A stretch of DNA of 64,000 bases, from NCBI RefSeq assembly GCF_003675855.1, contig NZ_RCIH01000010.1:1-64000 (forward strand). Reading direction: 5' to 3'. This DNA is from Halostella salina. Lineage in GTDB: Archaea > Halobacteriota > Halobacteria > Halobacteriales > Natronoarchaeaceae. Numbering within the stretch: the stretch's first letter is position 1; every line of letters starts with the position of its first letter. The notes beneath the pieces were generated by a model. It was not told the DNA's origin. It saw only the letters and a program-made list of their open reading frames with translations, and made no database searches. This document shows, in pieces, positions 60,182-64,000 of the stretch. Both the position numbers and the translations under genes were made by a program.

Positions 60182-61235
60182 CGTCCAGCACCTCCCGGAC
60201 CGTCTCGGCCGCGGTCCCGTCGCCGTACAGCGGCGGCCGGTCGGGCGGGGCGAAGTCCGCGGCGAGCGCCTCCCGGATCGCCGACTCGGCCGCCCCGACG
60301 AGCACGTTCCAGCCGCAGTCGACCGTCTCGGTCCACTCCGTCTCGTCCCGGAGCGTCACGCAGGGCGTGTCGAGGTAGAACGCCTCCTTCTGGACGCCGC
60401 CGGAGTCCGTGGCGACGCGCTCGGCCCCGTCGAGCAGGCGGACGAAATCGAGGTAGCCGACCGGCTCGATCAGCCGGACCTCGTCGGCGTACGTCTCCCA
60501 GAGGCCGTGCTCCTCCAGTGCGCCGACGGTCCGGGGGTGGACCGGGAACACGACCGGCCGCGGCGCGGCGGCCAGCCCGGACATGATCGCGTCGAGGCGG
60601 TCGGGGTCGTCGGTGTTCCCGGCGCGGTGGACCGTCGCGAGGACGTAGCCGCCGTCGTCGACGCCGAGCTCGTCGAGAATAGACGACTCCGCGGCGGCTC
60701 GCTCCCGGGCGTGGAGGATCGCGTCCTGCATCACGTCGCCGGTGACGGTGACCCCGTCGGTGAGCCCCTCCGCGCGGAGGTTCGCCGCCGCGTCCTCGCT
60801 GGGCGCGAACAGCAGGTCGGCGGCGTGGTCGGTGAGCACGCGGTTGACCTCCTCCGGCATCGCCCAGTTGCCGCTCCGGAGACCGGCCTCGACGTGGGCG
60901 ACGGTCGCGTCCTCCTTCGCCGCGACGACCGCCCCGGCCAGCGTGGAGTTGGTGTCGCCGTAGAGCAACACGGCGTCGGGCTCCTCGGCGTCGACCAGCC
61001 GCTCGATCCCGGTCATCATCTCGGCGGTCTGGGTGGCGTGGGAAGCCGAGCCGACGCCGAGGTGGTGGTCCGGCTCCGGGATGTCGAGTTCCTCGAAGAA
61101 CACGTCCGAGAGGCCCTCGTCGTAGTGCTGACCGGTGTGGACGAGCACCTCGTCGTGGCCGTCCCGGAGCGCACGCGAGACGGGGAACGCCTTCACGAAC
61201 TGGGGGCGCGCGCCGACGACGGTGAGCACCTTCAT
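60174..61235 (-). CDS. wecB: UDP-N-acetylglucosamine 2-epimerase (non-hydrolyzing)
   Basis: 353 residues. The N-terminal VVGARPQFVKAFPVSRAL, HTGQHYDEGLSDVFF, LYGDTNSTLAGAV, VEAGLRSGNWAMPEEVNR and TDSGGVQKEAFYL are the WecB motifs, with the catalytic Asp, Glu and His. It converts UDP-GlcNAc to UDP-ManNAc. The start overlaps the GT2 stop (ATGA). With wecC in the same operon, ManNAcA synthesis is the likely purpose. Confidence 0.96.
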   Translation of the reverse strand: MKVLTVVGARPQFVKAFPVSRALRDGHDEVLVHTGQHYDEGLSDVFFEELDIPEPDHHLGVGSASHATQTAEMMTGIERLVDAEEPDAVLLYGDTNSTLAGAVVAAKEDATVAHVEAGLRSGNWAMPEEVNRVLTDHAADLLFAPSEDAAANLRAEGLTDGVTVTGDVMQDAILHARERAAAESSILDELGVDDGGYVLATVHRAGNTDDPDRLDAIMSGLAAAPRPVVFPVHPRTVGALEEHGLWETYADEVRLIEPVGYLDFVRLLDGAERVATDSGGVQKEAFYLDTPCVTLRDETEWTETVDCGWNVLVGAAESAIREALAADFAPPDRPPLYGDGTAAETVREVLDGA

Positions 61236-62236
61236 CGCCCGTCACCCCACGCGCCGCGTTCGAGGCTCTCGTTGTGTCGTTTGTCGAAGATCATCGCCAG
61301 CGTGCAGAGCGTCCCGCCGAGCAGCAGGAACAGCAGCCCGACCGCGCCGCCGACGAGTCCCGCGCCGGCGGTCACCGCGGCCCCCGCGAGCGCGAGCCCC
61401 GAGACCCCCCCGAACACGCCGAGCGCGTACAGGAACACGAGGGGGTGGAAGTCGTACACGAGGTATCTGGTCTTGAGCCGCCAGAGGAACCCGGAGAGCA
61501 GCAGCGCCGACAGCCGGGGCACGAACTCGGTGTACCGGATGCCGCTCTGCTCGTCGCCGTACACAGCCTCCATCGGCACGTCCGCGACGCGCAGCCCCCG
61601 CGTGTTGAGCTTCACGAGGATGTCGTTGCAGAAGCCGTACCGGTCGTAGAGGTTGTCGAAGTCGAGCCGCTCCAGCGCCCGCAGGGAAACCGCCGTGTAG
61701 CCGTTCTGCGGGTCGACCATCCGCCAGTAGCCGCTCGCCACCTTCGTGAGGAAGGTGAGCACCGAGTTGCCGAACAGCCGCCAGCGGCTCATCCCGTCCC
61801 AGTGCTCCGGCGAGATGAGCCGGTTCCCCTTCGCGTAGTCGGCCTCGCCCGAGACCACCGGCTCGATGATCCGGTGGAGGATGTCCGGGTCCATCTGCCC
61901 GTCGCCGTTCATCACGGCGGTCACGTCGAGCCCGTCCTCCCGGGCGCGCTCGTAGCCGGTCTTTATCGCCGCGCCGACGCCGCGGTTCTCCTCGTGGCGG
62001 ATCGGCACCACCCGCGGAGTGAAGGCGACGCCGCCGTCCGCGACCGGCGGGTCCGCCGGCCGGGCGTTCGCCGTCGCGGCGTGTCGCCGGATCTCCGCCC
62101 ACGTGTCGTCCGTCGAACGGTCGTCGACGACGTACGCGCGGTCGACGAAGGCCGGGAGCGTGTCGATCACCTCGCCGACGAACCCCGCCTCGTTGTACGC
62201 CGGCACGACGACGCCGACAGTTTTGCCCCGGTACAT
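61232..62236 (-). CDS. GT2-family glycosyltransferase (DPM/DPG synthase-like)
   Basis: 334 residues. VVVPAYNEAGFVGEVIDTLP and VVDDRSTDDTWAEI are the GT-A entry, then VMNGDGQMDPDILHRII with the DxD-like site. Two hydrophobic helices at the C-terminus (FLYALGVFGGVSGLALAG ... GLLFLLLGGTLCTLAMI) anchor it to the membrane. It resembles dolichyl-phosphate sugar synthases, which load a lipid carrier. It lies two bases after wecC and overlaps wecB. Confidence 0.9.
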   Translation of the reverse strand: MYRGKTVGVVVPAYNEAGFVGEVIDTLPAFVDRAYVVDDRSTDDTWAEIRRHAATANARPADPPVADGGVAFTPRVVPIRHEENRGVGAAIKTGYERAREDGLDVTAVMNGDGQMDPDILHRIIEPVVSGEADYAKGNRLISPEHWDGMSRWRLFGNSVLTFLTKVASGYWRMVDPQNGYTAVSLRALERLDFDNLYDRYGFCNDILVKLNTRGLRVADVPMEAVYGDEQSGIRYTEFVPRLSALLLSGFLWRLKTRYLVYDFHPLVFLYALGVFGGVSGLALAGAAVTAGAGLVGGAVGLLFLLLGGTLCTLAMIFDKRHNESLERGAWGDGR

Positions 62237-62238
62237 CG

Positions 62239-63603
62239 TTATCCGCTCCCGACGGTGTAGACGTGGTGGTCGGTGTCCTCAAGGTCGAGCGCGTCGCGGC
62301 CGTCGACCACGACGAGGTCGTCGTCGAACGCCGTCCAGTCGATCCCCTCGAACTCCTCGTGGTCGGTGACCAGGACGGCGGCGTCGAGGTCGAGTTCGGT
62401 GAGCGAGTCGACCGACGCGCCGTAGGCGTCGAACTCCGAGAAGTCCTCGATCATCGGGTCGGCCGCGACGACCGTCGCGCCGAACTGGTTCAGCTTCTCG
62501 GCGATCGGCCTGGCGGGCGTCTTCCGCGTCTCCTTGACGCCCGGGCGGTAGGTGACGCCGAGGACCAGCACCGCCGCGTCCTCGACGTGCGTGCCGACGC
62601 GCTGCAGCCCCTCGACGAGCTTGCGGACGGCGAAGGTCGGCATCCCGTCGTTGACCTCGCGGGCCGTCCGGAGCAGCGGCGCGTCGCTCGCCAGCTCCCG
62701 GATCAGGAAGTACGGGTAGTAGGGGATGCAGTGGCCGCCGACGCCGACGCCGGGGTCGTGGATCTCGCAGAACGGCTGCGTGTTCGCCACCTCGATGGCC
62801 TCGTTGACGTCGATCCCCAGTTCGTCCGTGAACGTCGCCAGCTCGTTGGCCAGCGCGATGTTGACGTCGCGGTAGACCCCCTCGAACACCTTCACGCACT
62901 CGGCGGTCGTCGCGTCGCTCACCGGCACCACGTCGTTGACCGTGAGTTCGCCGTAGACGGTTTCGGCGACCGCGGTGCTCTCGGCGTCGGTCCCGCCGAC
63001 CACCTTCGGGTACGCGCCGCGGATGTCCTTCAGCGCGCGGCCGCTGGAGGTCCGCTCCGGGCAGAACGCCAGCCCGAACTGGTCGGCCGCGAGGCCGCTC
63101 TCCTCGACCAGCACCGGTTCGACCACGTCCTCGCAGGTGCCCGGCGGCACGGTCGATTCGACGAACACGGCGTCGCCCGCCTCCAGCCCGCTGGCGATGT
63201 CGCGCACGGCGGTCCGGAGGTTCGAGAGGTCCGGATGCTGGTCCTCGCGGAGCGTCGTCGGCACGATGACGACGTGGACGCTGGCCTCGCTCGCGGCCGC
63301 CGGAGGGTCGGCCGAGGCGCGGAACGCCCCGGCGTTGACCGCCGCGGAGGTGAGTTCGGGCAGCCGGGGTTCGCCCTCGACGTGGCAGTCGCCGTCGTTG
63401 ATCCGCGCGACGACCTCCTCGTCCACGTCGACGCCGACCACGTTGCTCGTGACGCCCGCGTACACGACCGCCAGCGGCAGGCCCATCTTGCCCAGCCCGT
63501 ACACCGCGACCGGCACGTCGCCGTCGACAAAGGCGTCGCGGCGCTCCGCGAGCGACGAGCCGACGCCGTACAGCTTCGCCGCCCCGTCCTCCCTGAGCTT
63601 CAC
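62239..63603 (-). CDS. wecC: Nucleotide-sugar dehydrogenase, UDP-ManNAc dehydrogenase-like
   Basis: 454 residues from a GTG start in a GTGA overlap with the upstream oxidoreductase. VAVYGLGKMGLPLAVVYAGV is the NAD-binding motif. VESTVPPGTCEDVV, FCPERTSSGRAL, GVGVGGHCIPYYPYF (catalytic Cys) and LGVTYRPGVKETRKTP follow in UDP-sugar dehydrogenase order. It oxidises the C6 alcohol to an acid in two steps. WecB nearby favours UDP-ManNAc as substrate; UDP-GlcNAc or UDP-Glc cannot be excluded. Confidence 0.9.
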   Translation of the reverse strand: MKLREDGAAKLYGVGSSLAERRDAFVDGDVPVAVYGLGKMGLPLAVVYAGVTSNVVGVDVDEEVVARINDGDCHVEGEPRLPELTSAAVNAGAFRASADPPAAASEASVHVVIVPTTLREDQHPDLSNLRTAVRDIASGLEAGDAVFVESTVPPGTCEDVVEPVLVEESGLAADQFGLAFCPERTSSGRALKDIRGAYPKVVGGTDAESTAVAETVYGELTVNDVVPVSDATTAECVKVFEGVYRDVNIALANELATFTDELGIDVNEAIEVANTQPFCEIHDPGVGVGGHCIPYYPYFLIRELASDAPLLRTAREVNDGMPTFAVRKLVEGLQRVGTHVEDAAVLVLGVTYRPGVKETRKTPARPIAEKLNQFGATVVAADPMIEDFSEFDAYGASVDSLTELDLDAAVLVTDHEEFEGIDWTAFDDDLVVVDGRDALDLEDTDHHVYTVGSG

Positions 63604-64000
63604 GCCTGACGCACCTCCTGTTGCCGCTCGACCCGGTCAGCGGCGGTCCCGTCGATGCGGTTGGCGATAGACAGCGCCCGGAGCCCGTCCTCGCCGGTGA
63701 CGACCGGCTCCCCGCCCGTCTCGACCGACTCGGCGAACGCCGCCAGCTCCTTCTTCAGCGGCTCGCCGTTGTCGACGGTCGGGCGCTCGATGACCGTCTC
63801 GTTGCGGTAGCGCACGTCGCCGTCGCGTTCGACGTACTCGGGGAGCGAGTGGCGGTGGATGCCGACGGTCTGTTTCATGTAGTCGACGTTCACCTGACAC
63901 TCCCGGGCGGTGATCGAGAGCTGTCGGACCCGCTCCTGCGTGACGCGGCTGGCCGTCAGCGTGCCGACGACGCCGCCGTCGAACTGGAGCGAGGCGGTCA
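63600..64000 (-). CDS. Gfo/Idh/MocA oxidoreductase, C-terminal part (cut by window edge)
   Basis: The reading frame is open to the right edge, giving about 133 residues. FDGGVVGTLTASRVTQERVR, GEPLKKELAAFAESVETGGE and TGEDGLRALSIANRIDG are the C-terminal beta-sheet and final helix of sugar oxidoreductases of the Gfo/Idh/MocA family (as in WlbA/WbpB). It is probably the first visible gene of the operon leading to wecC. The N-terminal NAD domain is outside the window. Confidence 0.85.
   Translation of the reverse strand, partial: TASLQFDGGVVGTLTASRVTQERVRQLSITARECQVNVDYMKQTVGIHRHSLPEYVERDGDVRYRNETVIERPTVDNGEPLKKELAAFAESVETGGEPVVTGEDGLRALSIANRIDGTAADRVERQQEVRQA

Overview
The window looks like haloarchaeal DNA, probably from a Haloarcula/Halomicrobium-like or related genus. 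Most of it is very GC-rich, the proteins are strongly acidic, and short AT-rich promoters with TATA-like boxes sit just ahead of leaderless starts. Haloarchaea-specific families recur: HalOD1, DUF7344-type winged helices, RdfA, DUF5789, Tat lipoproteins and halocyanin. The species cannot be named from the sequence alone. Housekeeping genes such as glmS suggest a chromosome, but two orc-linked origins and a parA locus would also fit a megaplasmid or secondary replicon.

Left part, 1-9.2 kb: the window opens inside an IS6-type transposase and then reaches a replication-origin zone. Two different Orc1/Cdc6 genes (754-1938 and 7886-9193) each carry their own family of ORB-like repeats. Set 1 has the core ACAGCGGAA + GTGGTGTG. 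Set 2 has the core TACAGCGGAAACGTGGGGTG. Each set includes one inverted copy on the far side. Between the origins lie a RAD55-like protein without a P-loop, a glycine-zipper peptide, a Gfo6-type xylose dehydrogenase, a beta-helix/halocyanin fusion and an SDR.

9.2-21.2 kb holds metabolic and small regulatory genes. Within it, at 17.3-20.3 kb, is a likely partition locus: parA, an overlapping small acidic partner gene, and two arrays of the hexamer TCTACA at an exact 9-bp period, one on each side of an unrelated amidohydrolase gene.

21.4-26.6 kb is a first surface-polysaccharide block (beta-helix lipoprotein, Wzx-like flippase, asparagine-synthase-like protein lacking Cys2). 27-29.3 kb encodes a Tat-exported beta-helix protein with three copies of a C-terminal repeat domain. 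29.4-38.6 kb carries small regulators and haloarchaeal orphans: two HalOD1 proteins, two DUF7344 winged helices, RdfA, DUF5789, a Cys-poor Csp-like helical protein, a decayed uracil-DNA glycosylase, and a lone PhnM-like amidohydrolase.

38.8-64 kb is a large surface-glycan region. It contains glmS (glucosamine-6-P), three alkaline-phosphatase/sulfatase-superfamily enzymes, a GT4 glycosyltransferase coupled to a polytopic membrane protein, two more beta-helix proteins, DUF1616 and YdjM-like membrane proteins, a DUF354 GT-B protein, a FemAB-like transferase and a polysaccharide deacetylase. It ends with a tightly overlapping operon of oxidoreductase-wecC-GT2-wecB-deacetylase, which should make and use UDP-ManNAc and its uronic acid. 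GlmS, WecB and WecC form a plausible route from fructose-6-P towards UDP-ManNAcA. The flippase, glycosyltransferases and beta-helix proteins would export, build or modify the glycan at the cell surface.
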